Positions 47,602-56,996 of a stretch of 64,000 nucleotides of DNA are shown here, in pieces. Position numbers and translations under genes: made by a program. The stretch covers positions 1 through 64,000 of the forward strand of contig WRCN01000003.1 of the NCBI GenBank assembly GCA_009783885.1, given 5' to 3'. Numbering within the stretch: the first letter of the stretch is position 1; the number at the start of each line of letters is the position of its first letter. The notes beneath the pieces were generated by a model that did not search any database, was not told the origin of the DNA, and was given only the letters and a program-made list of their open reading frames with translations. This stretch comes from Bacteroidales bacterium. Its GTDB lineage: Bacteria; Bacteroidota; Bacteroidia; Bacteroidales; P3.

Positions 47602-48207
47602 ATGGAAAGCAAACTTCAACAACTCACAGAAAAGCTCTACAACGAAGGGCTTTCGAAAGGCAAATCAGAAGCCGAACATTTGGTGCAGCACGCACATCAT
47701 CAAGCCGAAAAAATCATCAAAGAAGCTAAACATCAAGCTGCTGAAATCCTTGAACAGGCTCAAAAATCGGCTGCTGAAGTCAAACGTAATACAGATGCGG
47801 AAATTGATTTGGCTTCACGCCAAACCATCGCACGAGTGAAACAAACTGTGGAAAATCTGATTGTTGCGAAAACCATTGAAGCGCCTGTTACAAAAGCGTT
47901 TGATGATGTTGCATTCGTGAAAGATTTAATCAAAACCGTTGTCGCAAATAGGCCTGCAAATGGCGATTTAACTGTGATTTTACCGGCCAACAAAGAAATC
48001 GAATTTTTGAATGTGATTCAAGGCAACATGCAAACCGCATTTGGACAGGGTGTTGATGTGAAATTTGATCGTGGTATCAAGTCCGGATTCCGCATTGGCA
48101 CAGGAAAAGGCGGTTACCAATTGACATTCACAGATGCTGATTTTACAGAACTATTTAAAAGTCATATTCGTTCAAAGTTGGTTGACTTTTTGTTTGGAAC
48201 TCCATAG
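47602..48207 (+). CDS. atpE: V-type ATP synthase/ATPase subunit E
   Basis: The 201-residue protein is the peripheral-stalk subunit of the V/A-type rotary ATPase. Its N-terminal half is a long charged coiled coil rich in K, E, Q and A (A-E-H-L-V-Q-H-A-H-H-Q-A-E-K-I-I-K-E-A). Its C-terminal half is a globular domain ending in the conserved D-F-T-E-L-F-K-S-H-I-R-S-K-L-V-D-F-L-F. It is first in a series with DUF2764 and subunit A. The symbol follows V/A-ATPase usage and is not F-type subunit c. Confidence 0.88.
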   Translation: MESKLQQLTEKLYNEGLSKGKSEAEHLVQHAHHQAEKIIKEAKHQAAEILEQAQKSAAEVKRNTDAEIDLASRQTIARVKQTVENLIVAKTIEAPVTKAFDDVAFVKDLIKTVVANRPANGDLTVILPANKEIEFLNVIQGNMQTAFGQGVDVKFDRGIKSGFRIGTGKGGYQLTFTDADFTELFKSHIRSKLVDFLFGTP

Positions 48208-48209
48208 CC

Positions 48210-48881
48210 ATGTTTAAGCGAGAATATCACTATTTAATAGCGGCATTGCCTGATTTAACGCTTGATCAAGATGTGAAAAACTTCGACCTGAAAGCCCTTC
48301 TTGAAGAAATTTACGAGCACACGGCAAAGGAAGATCATCGTTGTATTCGTGAACTTTTTTCAACACAATATGTTGAAAAATCTTCCGATATACAACAAAG
48401 TCGTGAGAATTGGCAACATTTTTATGAAGAAATAGAACGTACATCCAAAAATAAGTTTATTCGCTCTTGGTTTCGATTTGACCAACTGCTGCGCAACATT
48501 CAAAGCGCTTGGATGTGTCGAAAATTGGACTTATCTGTGCAAGAACAATTGGTTGGATGTGCAGAAGACATTGCTTTTTTTGTCAAAAATAATCTGCCGG
48601 ATTTCGGCTTGCGGCGCGAAATAACACTTGGCGAACAGATTTTTAATTTGCTTGACGAGCAAATAGGTATGTTGGAACGCGAATTTCGTTTCGATCAAAT
48701 TCGTTGGCAAATGGCGGATGAATTGACCACATTTAATTACTTTGATATCGACAAAGTGCTTGCCTATTTAGCGAAAGCAGAAATTTTAGATCGTTGGTTG
48801 AAACTGGATAAAGAACACGGTGCCGTATTGTTTGACGGCTTTGTGAAAACATTAGTAGAACAAAAAAATATAAACATATGA
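48210..48881 (+). CDS. DUF2764 family protein of the V-ATPase operon
   Basis: The 223-residue soluble protein begins R-E-Y-H-Y-L-I-A-A-L-P-D-L, the DUF2764 signature. That family occurs between subunits E and A in Bacteroidota V-ATPase operons. From its position it may take the place of subunit C, the central-stalk/membrane adaptor seen in other V/A ATPases, but this is inference. The helical, acidic sequence with L-E-R-E-F-R-F-D-Q-I-R-W-Q and F-N-Y-F-D-I-D-K-V-L-A-Y is compatible with such a role. It starts 2 bases after subunit E and overlaps subunit A by 4 bases. Confidence 0.85.
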   Translation: MFKREYHYLIAALPDLTLDQDVKNFDLKALLEEIYEHTAKEDHRCIRELFSTQYVEKSSDIQQSRENWQHFYEEIERTSKNKFIRSWFRFDQLLRNIQSAWMCRKLDLSVQEQLVGCAEDIAFFVKNNLPDFGLRREITLGEQIFNLLDEQIGMLEREFRFDQIRWQMADELTTFNYFDIDKVLAYLAKAEILDRWLKLDKEHGAVLFDGFVKTLVEQKNINI

Positions 48882-50632
48882 CAACAGGTAAAGTAACAAG
48901 TATTATTTCTAACCTTGTGGTGGTGCAGGTGGACGGTCCCGTAGGGCAAAACGAGATTTGTATGATTGAAGTGGAAGACACCAAAATCATGGCAGAAGTG
49001 ATAAAAATCGTCGGAGATAAGGCTTATACGCAGGTTTTCGAGAACACGCGCGGTTTGAAAGTAGGTAGTCATGTGGAATTTCAAGGCCACATGCTTGAAC
49101 TAACTTTGGGACCGGGCTTGCTTTCGCGGAATTTCGACGGATTACAAAACGATCTCGAAAAAATGGATGGCGTTTTCCTGAAACGCGGTGAATATACGCA
49201 ACCACTTGATACCGAAAAAAGATGGCGCTTCACACCTACTGCTAAAGAAGGCGATACGCTGGAAGCCGCGTCGTGGCTTGGCGAAGTGAAAGAGGGTTGG
49301 TTGCCTCATCGCATCATGGTGCCGTTTAAATGCAAAGGCAATTACACCTTGAAATGGCTTGCAAAAACAGGCGATTACACGATTAACGAACATATCGCTA
49401 CAATTGTTGATGTTGACGGCAATGAAGAAAAACTCACCATGACTCAGAGATGGCCTGTGAAAATGGCGGTTACAGCTTACGACCACAAACCGCGTCCGTT
49501 CAAAATTATGGAAACAGGCGTTCGTGTAATTGATACATTTAATCCCATTGCTGAAGGCGGTACAGGCTTTATTCCCGGTCCGTTTGGTGCAGGGAAAACC
49601 GTATTGCAACACGGTATTTCCAAACAAGCGGAAGCCGATGTGATTATCATGGCGGCTTGCGGTGAACGTGCGAACGAGGTTGTGGAGATTTTTACCGAGT
49701 TTCCGCATCTGGAAGATGCTCGCACAGGCCGGAAGTTGATGGAACGTACAACGGTTATTTGTAATACGTCGAATATGCCCGTTGCTGCCCGCGAAGCGTC
49801 GGTTTATACGGGAATGACCATTGCTGAATATTACCGTTCAATGGGATTGAGAGTGTTGTTACTGGCAGATTCAACGTCGCGTTGGGCGCAGGCTTTGCGT
49901 GAGATGTCGAACCGTTTGGAGGAATTACCCGGTGCAGATGCATTCCCGATGGACTTGCCGGCAATCATCTCGAATTATTACGCTCGCAACGGATTTGTGT
50001 ATTTGAATAATGGAAAAACAGGATCAATCACATTCATTGGAACAGTTTCGCCCGCAGGTGGAAACTTGAAAGAACCGGTGACGGAAGCTACCAAAAAAAC
50101 TGCACGCTGTTTCTATGCTTTGGCGCAATCGCGTGCAGATAGCAAGCGTTATCCAGCGATTGATCCTGTGGATAGTTATTCGAAATATTTGGAGTATCCC
50201 GAAATTGTTGAATATTTGGACGAACGTATTGAAAAAGGATGGGTCGAAAAAGTGTATAAAGGTAAAACCATTGTGCAGCGTGGAAAAGAAGTGAACGACC
50301 AAATCAATATTTTGGGTGATGATGGCGTGCCTGTTGAGTTTCATGATCGTTTTTGGAAATCGGAGTTGATAGATTTTGTGATTTTGCAGCAAGATGCGTT
50401 TGACAAAACAGATGCGAATTGTCCACTCGAACGACAACGATTTATGTACAACAAAATTCTTGATATTTGCGATATGACTTTCGATTTCAAAAATTTCGAA
50501 GAATGCGCCACGTTCTACAAACGCATCATCAACATTTGCAAACAAATGAATTATTCGGAGTATCAAAGTGCGATGTTTGACCGCTATGTGCGGGAATTAG
50601 CTGAAATCATTGCAGAAAGGAAAGTTGAATAA
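48878..50632 (+). CDS. atpA: V-type ATP synthase/ATPase catalytic subunit A
   Basis: The 584-residue catalytic subunit has the P-loop G-P-F-G-A-G-K-T at 234-241, the long non-homologous insert before it that separates A-type from F-type beta subunits, and E-R-A-N-E-V. The S-R-W-A-Q-A-L-R-E and P-A-G-G-N-L-K-E-P-V motifs lie downstream. Length is normal and the frame intact. It starts with ATG overlapping the DUF2764 stop. The operon ends here: after 35 bases comes the stop of an opposite-strand gene, and subunits B, D, I and K, which normally follow, are absent from the window. Confidence 0.97.
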   Translation: MTTGKVTSIISNLVVVQVDGPVGQNEICMIEVEDTKIMAEVIKIVGDKAYTQVFENTRGLKVGSHVEFQGHMLELTLGPGLLSRNFDGLQNDLEKMDGVFLKRGEYTQPLDTEKRWRFTPTAKEGDTLEAASWLGEVKEGWLPHRIMVPFKCKGNYTLKWLAKTGDYTINEHIATIVDVDGNEEKLTMTQRWPVKMAVTAYDHKPRPFKIMETGVRVIDTFNPIAEGGTGFIPGPFGAGKTVLQHGISKQAEADVIIMAACGERANEVVEIFTEFPHLEDARTGRKLMERTTVICNTSNMPVAAREASVYTGMTIAEYYRSMGLRVLLLADSTSRWAQALREMSNRLEELPGADAFPMDLPAIISNYYARNGFVYLNNGKTGSITFIGTVSPAGGNLKEPVTEATKKTARCFYALAQSRADSKRYPAIDPVDSYSKYLEYPEIVEYLDERIEKGWVEKVYKGKTIVQRGKEVNDQINILGDDGVPVEFHDRFWKSELIDFVILQQDAFDKTDANCPLERQRFMYNKILDICDMTFDFKNFEECATFYKRIINICKQMNYSEYQSAMFDRYVRELAEIIAERKVE

Positions 50633-50667
50633 ATTTTTCTATTCAATGATAAAACCGATTTGCACTA

Positions 50668-52308
50668 TTATTCCGCCACCAGCATCTGAACGACTGCTAT
50701 TCCGTCTATTGCCGAAGATGTGATACCACCGGCATAACCGGCGCCCTCTCCGCAAGGGTAAAGATTGTAGAGATCGGGATGTTGACGTTTTTCGTTTCTG
50801 GGGATTCTGACAGGCGATGAAGTGCGCGATTCCAAACCAATCAACATGGCATCGTTGGTCAAAAAACCACGCATTTTTTTGTTGAACTCGTAGAATGCAC
50901 TTCGCAAAGCGGAAACAATAAAATCGGGTAAAATAGTGTTGAAATCTGCGGAAATCAAGCCAGGATGATAAGTGCTTGGATTTAGGTGAGTAGAGATTTT
51001 TCCTTTTACAAAGTCATACATTTTTTGCGCAGGGGCTTTGTAGTTTCCGCCTCCGATTTCGAAGAAACGACGTTCGATAGACTCTCGAAAGCGCAGTCCT
51101 GATAAGGCGATAGCTCGTTTATTGTTCCCTTCGACTCCGCTCAGGGAACAAAGATCAGGGTGGTTGAATGCTCCCCGAGCGGAGTCGAGGGGCGGAGTCG
51201 AAGCCACATCAGCACCAGCGAAATCCTCCACATTGACTGTTACCACAATTCCCGAATTTGCAAACGAAGAACCGCGTTGAGAATTAGACATTCCGTTAAC
51301 CACCAATGTTTTTTCCATTGTTGAGGCAGGAATAATCACACCTCCCGGACACATGCAAAACGAAAATACACCGCGCCCATCAACTTGTACGGTCAAACTG
51401 TACGTTGCAGGCTCCAAATGCGGGTTACGAGGCAATTCGTGATATTGCATTTTATCTATGATTGCCTGTGGATGTTCCACGCGAACGCCCATAGCAAAAG
51501 GCTTTGCTTCGATAGCGTAATGATGCTTGTAGAACCATTCGTAAATATCATTTGCCGAATGTCCGGTGGCTAAAACAACCGTTTCACAAGGAATTTCAAC
51601 ACCGTTTTGATCAACCGCTGCAACAACTTTTTTATCGTGAACAATAAAATCGCAAACCCGTGTATCGAAGTGTATTTCACCACCAAAGGAAAGAATGGTG
51701 TTTCTAATATTTTGAATGATTTTTGGTAACTTATCGGATCCGATATGGGGGTATGCGTCGATTAAAATAGTTTTGTCTGCTCCGTGAAATATCAGTGTTT
51801 TCAACACTTCCGAAACATCGCCGCGTTTAGTCGAACGTGTATACAATTTGCCATCCGAAAAGGTTCCTGCTCCACCTTCTCCAAAACAATAGTTTGAATT
51901 TTCATTCAAAATACCTTTTGCAGATAATGCGGCAATATCTTTTTTACGTTCGCTCACCGATTTCCCGCGTTCCAAAACAACAGGTTTTAAGCCATGTTCC
52001 AAACATTTTAGCGCAGCAAATAATCCGGCAGGGCCGGCACCAATAATCAAAATTTGTCGCGATGTTTCGTTGACATGTTTATAATCAAAAGTGATGATTT
52101 CTTTTTCAAATTTTGAATCTCCACAAAAAACGTCTACTTTTAATCGAATCACAACACGCTTGGAGCGTCCGTCAATAGAGCGTTTAAGAATTCGAACATC
52201 ATTAATTTCTGAACGTTTAATGCCTAATTTTTGAGAAACAAAAGATTTTAATTGTTCCGAATTTATAGCAATTTCGGGACTTACAGCAATTTCAAGGTGT
52301 TTAACCAT
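50668..52308 (-). CDS. NAD(P)/FAD-dependent oxidoreductase, uncharacterised (COG2509-like)
   Basis: The 546-residue flavoprotein begins with an extra domain of about 80 residues, then the dinucleotide motif I-I-G-A-G-P-A-G-L-F-A-A. It follows with L-E-R-G-K-S-V-S-E-R and G-E-G-G-A-G-T-F-S-D-G-K-L-Y-T-R. C-terminal motifs G-V-R-V-E-H-P and P-C-G-E-G-A-G-Y-A-G-G-I-x-S-S-A-x-D-G are family markers. The substrate is unknown. About 35 residues in the middle (from about residue 367, with P-L-D-S-A-R-G-A) are encoded by an in-frame palindromic repeat not expected in the family. It overlaps the porT stop by one base and is last in the hisS operon. Confidence 0.9.
   Translation of the reverse strand: MVKHLEIAVSPEIAINSEQLKSFVSQKLGIKRSEINDVRILKRSIDGRSKRVVIRLKVDVFCGDSKFEKEIITFDYKHVNETSRQILIIGAGPAGLFAALKCLEHGLKPVVLERGKSVSERKKDIAALSAKGILNENSNYCFGEGGAGTFSDGKLYTRSTKRGDVSEVLKTLIFHGADKTILIDAYPHIGSDKLPKIIQNIRNTILSFGGEIHFDTRVCDFIVHDKKVVAAVDQNGVEIPCETVVLATGHSANDIYEWFYKHHYAIEAKPFAMGVRVEHPQAIIDKMQYHELPRNPHLEPATYSLTVQVDGRGVFSFCMCPGGVIIPASTMEKTLVVNGMSNSQRGSSFANSGIVVTVNVEDFAGADVASTPPLDSARGAFNHPDLCSLSGVEGNNKRAIALSGLRFRESIERRFFEIGGGNYKAPAQKMYDFVKGKISTHLNPSTYHPGLISADFNTILPDFIVSALRSAFYEFNKKMRGFLTNDAMLIGLESRTSSPVRIPRNEKRQHPDLYNLYPCGEGAGYAGGITSSAIDGIAVVQMLVAE
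51124..51200. repeat. Palindromic repeat inside the FAD oxidoreductase coding region
   Basis: GTTCCCT and AGGGAAC (51124-51130 and 51143-51149) flank TCGACTCCGCTC. A second, inverted unit with CGAGCGGAGTCGAGG follows at 51176-51190, and GGCGGAGTCGAAG after that. It is the same family as 42068-42123 but lies within an open frame. Confidence 0.85.
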
Positions 52309-53027
52309 TATTCAATATTTATCGAGATTTGTAGACTTCTGGACGTCAGCCGCCCAATACCATCCGTGAAAATATTATGTTCTCGAACGAGTAAATCGAC
52401 CATCCCAAATGCCATTTTGATTTCTATGCCAACTCTATTGCCGTAAGGCAGATAAAAATCAAATCCGACTCCGGTGGTAAATAAAAAATCATCTCGTTTC
52501 AATTTTACAATGAAGTCGTCTTCATTTTGTTGTGTTTTCTTAGCATTTGAAGCCATATCCATACTATATCGAAAACCACTAATAACATAAGGGCGTAGAC
52601 TGTAATCTCGCATACCTTTCCACTTCAATTCCAATGGAAGGTCAATCGTTGTAGACTCAACTCCTTTCCTTATTTCCACAACTCTGATAGGGCTTTCGCG
52701 CATGTAATAAATTAGGCCGCGCCCGCCAAAAGAAAAAATTACCCCACTGCGAAGATCCCAAAATTCATGAAGCTTTTTGTTGGCAAGCGCTCCTACCGTA
52801 AATCCGACATTTCCCCAGGTTCGGATGCCGGAAAGAGTTTCACTGCTCGTAAAATAATCATTCGTTTTTACTCGAAAATCCATTTGATTGATTCCAAGCA
52901 AGAAACCAAAATTGTAAGATTTTGCATCCTGATACGAAAAGTTCGGAATAGGCGATCTTCTTTGTGCAAAAAGCCCAAATCCTAAGCAAATGGCGATTGA
53001 TACTATGATGATTCTCTTTAACTGCAA
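52308..53027 (-). CDS. porT: PorT-like outer-membrane beta-barrel protein
   Basis: The 239-residue protein has a signal peptide ending G-L-F-A-Q and a small outer-membrane barrel. The segment Y-N-F-G-F-L-L-G-I-N-Q-M-D-F-R-V after the signal resembles the start of mature PorT, a T9SS protein needed for gingipain secretion. The start is TTG at 53027: no ATG exists in the signal region, and an in-frame stop lies at 53049-53051. It follows the hldE stop by 11 bases. If it is not PorT proper it is a close barrel relative of the PorT family. Confidence 0.75.
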   Translation of the reverse strand: MQLKRIIIVSIAICLGFGLFAQRRSPIPNFSYQDAKSYNFGFLLGINQMDFRVKTNDYFTSSETLSGIRTWGNVGFTVGALANKKLHEFWDLRSGVIFSFGGRGLIYYMRESPIRVVEIRKGVESTTIDLPLELKWKGMRDYSLRPYVISGFRYSMDMASNAKKTQQNEDDFIVKLKRDDFLFTTGVGFDFYLPYGNRVGIEIKMAFGMVDLLVREHNIFTDGIGRLTSRSLQISINIE

Positions 53028-53038
53028 AACGGTAAAAT

Positions 53039-54037
53039 TTATAAGGATTTATGAATTTTTATTTCGCTCAATAGTCGATGTTTATCTACCGAAACAACGC
53101 CAACGGATTCGCAAACCAATCCTCCGGCTAAATTTGCGATTTTTGCAAGGGGTTGAATCGGTAAACCTAAAGTCAAACACAACGCTGCTACACTGATAAC
53201 GGTGTCTCCGGCACCCGAGACATCAGCAATCTGACGAATATGTGCGGGATTGTGAAAAAACGTTTTTTTGTCCATGATAGCCACGCCAAGTTCGGAAAGT
53301 GTTGTAAAAACAATATCTGCGGACAATTGTTTTTGCAAAAATTTCATTGCTTTTTCAACTTCTTTCAGATTTTTTGCATCGAAAGAAATGTTCAACCCTT
53401 CCGAAAGTTCTTTCAAATTGGGTTTGAATAATGTCACATCTTTAAAGTCCAAGAAATGATGTTTTTTCGGATCTACGCAAGTCGGGATACCCCGTTTTTT
53501 TGCTAATTTTACAACATTTTCAATTAATGATTTTGTAATTACACCTTTATCGTAATCTTGAAAAATAATGGCATCAACCGATTGTGTTTGGATAACTTTG
53601 GAGATAATTGCAAGTAATTTTTTTTCTTCTGTTGCACTGAGTTCATGTCGATTTTCTTCATCGACACGAAGCATTTGGGTGTTGTTTCCAATAATCCGAA
53701 ACTTTGTTGTAGTGCAGCGTTCGGAAGATTTGAAAACGGTTTGAGACGAAATTTTTGACTCCTTCAACAAGTCAAAAAAGATCTCTCCTTTAGGATCGTT
53801 TCCAATCACTGAACAAATAATGGGAGTTGCTCCCATCGCTTGAATATTCAACGCAACATTTGCCGCTCCTCCCAAACGATATTCACGTTTGGTAACATCT
53901 ACGATAGGCACAGGCGCTTCCGGAGAAATGCGATTAACCTGCCCCCACAAATACGAATCAACCATCACGTCGCCAATAATCATGATTCGCTTTTGGGCAA
54001 CTTCTTTGAGAAAATTTGAGGTGTTCGGAGTTTTCAT
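53039..54037 (-). CDS. hldE: D-glycero-beta-D-manno-heptose-7-phosphate kinase (single-domain HldE1/RfaE1)
   Basis: The 332-residue PfkB-family sugar kinase matches the N-terminal half of E. coli HldE. Motifs are I-I-G-D-V-M-V-D-S-Y-L-W-G near the start, R-I-S-P-E-A-P-V-P-I, R-L-G-G-A-A-N-V-A-L-N and the anion-hole V-S-G-A-G-D-T-V. It should phosphorylate heptose-7-phosphate at C1 for ADP-heptose synthesis. The adenylyltransferase half is absent, so a separate RfaE2 protein must exist elsewhere. HldD is at 26277 in this window. It follows hutH by 7 bases. Confidence 0.93.
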   Translation of the reverse strand: MKTPNTSNFLKEVAQKRIMIIGDVMVDSYLWGQVNRISPEAPVPIVDVTKREYRLGGAANVALNIQAMGATPIICSVIGNDPKGEIFFDLLKESKISSQTVFKSSERCTTTKFRIIGNNTQMLRVDEENRHELSATEEKKLLAIISKVIQTQSVDAIIFQDYDKGVITKSLIENVVKLAKKRGIPTCVDPKKHHFLDFKDVTLFKPNLKELSEGLNISFDAKNLKEVEKAMKFLQKQLSADIVFTTLSELGVAIMDKKTFFHNPAHIRQIADVSGAGDTVISVAALCLTLGLPIQPLAKIANLAGGLVCESVGVVSVDKHRLLSEIKIHKSL

Positions 54038-54044
54038 TTATGCG

Positions 54045-55538
54045 TTAAAAAGATAGTTTGGTATAATCTAAAAATTCAATGCTTTCTTGAATATGCGGAT
54101 ACATCAACTCATCGGTTTCAATAAATGGAACAATTTTTCGATAGTCTTTCACAAATGACTCAATCATCGGTGATGATTTTGCTGGACGTCTGAACTCCAA
54201 TGCCTGTGCAGCATTGAAGAGTTCAATAGCCAAAATACGTTCGGTATTTCTAAGCACTTTATAGAGTTTTGTTGCTGAATTGGCGCCCATACTCACGTGA
54301 TCTTCCTGACCTTGCGAAGATTCTATGGAATCCACCGAAGCCGGCATACACAGTTGTTTGCTTTGGCTGACAATGGATGCAGCCGTATATTGTGGAATCA
54401 TGAAGCCGCTGTTCAGACCCGGTTCTGCAACCAAAAAGTGCGGTAATCCGCGTTTCCCTCCAATTAATTGATACGTTCTGCGTTCGGAAATATTCCCCAA
54501 TTCAGCGATAGCGATGGCGAGAAAATCCATGACCAATGCCAGCGGTTGTCCGTGAAAATTACCTGCCGAAATAACCAAATCTTCTTCAACAAATACCGTT
54601 GGATTGTCTGTAACGGCATTAATTTCGTTGGTTACAACATCTAAAACATAGTTGAGCGTATCTTTTGTAGCCCCGTGCACTTGAGGGATACAACGGAATG
54701 AATAAGGATCTTGTACATGTTCTTTCGGACGATTAATCAATTCGCTACCTTCTAAAATAGTTCGAATATTTTCTGCTGTTTCAATCTGGCCTTTATGATG
54801 ACGAATGCTTTGAATGAGTGGATGAAATGGGCTGATGCGTCCATCAAAAGCATCTAACGAAATCGCAGCAATGAAATCCGCTTGTTTGGATACTCGCTTA
54901 CTATGAATTAAGGCGTGAACTGCATAAGCACTCATGAATTGCGTGCCGTTCAAAAGCGCCAATCCTTCTTTACTTCTCAATTTGATGGGACGCCAGTCAA
55001 AAGCATCAAAAACGTGTCCGGAGCTTAAGCGCGAATTCTTATAGTACACTTCGCCAAGTCCAAGCAACGGCAAACACAGGTGAGCCAAGGGCGCTAAATC
55101 GCCTGACGCACCTAAAGAACCCTGTTGATAAACCACCGGCAAAACATTGTTATTAAACATGTCAATCAAACGTTGAACGGTTTCCAACTGGACTCCGGAA
55201 TGCCCATACGACAACGACTGAACTTTTAGCAAAAGCATGATTTTTACAATAGATAGCGGCACTTCATCGCCTGTTCCGCAAGCATGAGAAACAACTAAAT
55301 TATGTTGAAGTTGTGCCAATTCTTCGTAAGAAATCACATGGTTACAAAGCGATCCAAATCCCGTAGTTATTCCGTAAATTGGCTCTTTTTGCGTTTCCAT
55401 TTTCTCATCCAAATAGTGGCGACACTTTTCAATGTTGTCGATAGCCTTTTCCGATAATGCTATCGGTGTTTTTGCAGATATGATTTCCTCGATGAGCTCG
55501 ATGGTTAAAGGTTCTGAAAGAATTTTAAATGGTTTCAT
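54045..55538 (-). CDS. hutH: Histidine ammonia-lyase family enzyme
   Basis: The 497-residue enzyme belongs to the MIO-dependent aromatic ammonia-lyases. The Ala-Ser-Gly triad that forms the cofactor is at 144-146 in [14 protein letters not shown]. The substrate-selectivity pair is S84-H85, the combination associated with histidine rather than tyrosine or phenylalanine. N-terminal Y-G-I-T-T-G-F-G and later [14 protein letters not shown] are conserved. It would deaminate histidine to urocanate, but no hutU, hutI or hutG is nearby. It overlaps the hisS stop by 4 bases. Confidence 0.92.
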   Translation of the reverse strand: MKPFKILSEPLTIELIEEIISAKTPIALSEKAIDNIEKCRHYLDEKMETQKEPIYGITTGFGSLCNHVISYEELAQLQHNLVVSHACGTGDEVPLSIVKIMLLLKVQSLSYGHSGVQLETVQRLIDMFNNNVLPVVYQQGSLGASGDLAPLAHLCLPLLGLGEVYYKNSRLSSGHVFDAFDWRPIKLRSKEGLALLNGTQFMSAYAVHALIHSKRVSKQADFIAAISLDAFDGRISPFHPLIQSIRHHKGQIETAENIRTILEGSELINRPKEHVQDPYSFRCIPQVHGATKDTLNYVLDVVTNEINAVTDNPTVFVEEDLVISAGNFHGQPLALVMDFLAIAIAELGNISERRTYQLIGGKRGLPHFLVAEPGLNSGFMIPQYTAASIVSQSKQLCMPASVDSIESSQGQEDHVSMGANSATKLYKVLRNTERILAIELFNAAQALEFRRPAKSSPMIESFVKDYRKIVPFIETDELMYPHIQESIEFLDYTKLSF

Positions 55539-56902
55539 TTTTGAGCTAAAAAGTCTATTAAGTGTTCAACGGACATCTTTTGCTGTTGTCCGCTTTGCAT
55601 GGTTTTTACAGTGATTGAACTGGTTTTTATCTCGTCTTCGCCAATAATGGCAACGTATGGAATGTGGTTGTCATTCGCATAATTAAATTGTTTTTGCATT
55701 TTTACAGCGTCAGGATACAATTCGCAAGCGATATTTTTTTCTCGCAAACGTTTCAAAAGAGGAAGAATGAAGCGAGTTTCCGCATGTCCGAAGTTTACAA
55801 ACAAAATTTGCGAACTGACAATTGAATGTTCCGGAAACACGTTGAGTTCGTTCATCACATCATAAATTCGATCTGCTCCAAACGAAACTCCGACACCCGA
55901 CATGTTTTTCAACCCAAAAATTCCGGTCAAATCGTCGTATCGTCCTCCTCCACAAACACTTCCCATAGCGACATCCAGCGTTTTTACTTCAAAAATTGCA
56001 CCAGTATAATAATTCAATCCTCGCGCCAAAGTCAAGTCCAATTCACACGGCATATACAATTTTAAATCACTGATATAATCAAATAATTCGACCATTTCAG
56101 AGATTCCTTTTAGTCCGATTTCCGAATGTGTCAAGGTTGTTTTCAACGTTTCAACTTTCTCTAAGAAATCACCTTTCATCAATAAAATCGGCTGTAATTT
56201 GGCAATCGCTTCCGCTGAAATTTTTGTACTTAATTCTTCGTTTACTTTTTCCAATCCGATTTTATCAAGTTTATCAATCGCAATGGTGATATCAATGATT
56301 TTATCAGGAAAACCAATGGTCTCTGCAATTCCTGCTAAAATTTTTCTGTTATTAATTTTTGTTACAACACGAATGTTGAGTTTTTTATAAACGTCATCAA
56401 TGATGTTCAACAACTCCGCTTCATTCAGCAATGATGTGCTTCCAATCACATCCACATCGCATTGAAAAAACTCGCGGTAACGTCCTTTTTGCGGACGGTC
56501 GGCACGCCAAACAGGTTGTATTTGGTAGCGTTTGAACGGAAATGTTAATTCGTTTTGGTGCTGCACTACGAAGCGTGCAAAAGGCACGGTTAAATCATAA
56601 CGCAAGCCTTTTTCGCAAATGATTGTGCTGAGCCTTTTTGATTTGTCATCATCTTCGCAAATATCTAAATTTACTCCATTCAAAAAATCGCCCGAATTGA
56701 GAATTTTAAACAATAGTTTATCGCCCTCTTCGCCGTATTTTCCAAGCAAAGTGGATAGATTTTCCATCGCCGGTGTTTCAATCGGCTTGTAGGCGTAGTG
56801 TTCAAAAACTCGTTTGATGGTTTCAAAAATGTAATTCCGTCTCATCATCTCCTGTGGAGCGAAATCGCGTGTTCCTTTGGGTATAGACGGTTTTTGAGCC
56901 AT
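55535..56902 (-). CDS. hisS: Histidyl-tRNA synthetase
   Basis: The 455-residue class II synthetase charges tRNA-His. Motif 1 lies in the N-terminal region after P-K-G-T-R-D-F. Motif 2 is [19 protein letters not shown]. The histidine-specific motif [14 protein letters not shown] and motif 3 [10 protein letters not shown] are present, followed by the anticodon-binding domain. It leads the hisS-hutH-hldE-porT-oxidoreductase series from a consensus promoter 42 bases upstream. Confidence 0.97.
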   Translation of the reverse strand: MAQKPSIPKGTRDFAPQEMMRRNYIFETIKRVFEHYAYKPIETPAMENLSTLLGKYGEEGDKLLFKILNSGDFLNGVNLDICEDDDKSKRLSTIICEKGLRYDLTVPFARFVVQHQNELTFPFKRYQIQPVWRADRPQKGRYREFFQCDVDVIGSTSLLNEAELLNIIDDVYKKLNIRVVTKINNRKILAGIAETIGFPDKIIDITIAIDKLDKIGLEKVNEELSTKISAEAIAKLQPILLMKGDFLEKVETLKTTLTHSEIGLKGISEMVELFDYISDLKLYMPCELDLTLARGLNYYTGAIFEVKTLDVAMGSVCGGGRYDDLTGIFGLKNMSGVGVSFGADRIYDVMNELNVFPEHSIVSSQILFVNFGHAETRFILPLLKRLREKNIACELYPDAVKMQKQFNYANDNHIPYVAIIGEDEIKTSSITVKTMQSGQQQKMSVEHLIDFLAQK

Positions 56903-56939
56903 TATTTACTCTGTTCACAAATGTTAAAAAACAATATTT

Positions 56940-56971
56940 ATTGCAAAAGTACGAAAAAAATTGTAATTTTG
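56940..56971 (+). promoter_or_regulatory. Acyltransferase gene promoter
   Basis: -7 box TAATTTTG at 56964-56971, with a near-consensus ATTG at 56940-56943 and 20 bases between. It ends 25 bases before the ATG at 56997. Confidence 0.65.
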
Positions 56972-56975
56972 CAAA
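56944..56975 (-). promoter_or_regulatory. hisS operon promoter
   Basis: The minus strand has TTTG at 56975-56972, 20 bases, then TACTTTTG at 56951-56944, both consensus. It overlaps the divergent acyltransferase promoter. Confidence 0.78.
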
Positions 56976-56996
56976 AAAAATCAGACTTTTATTCAT

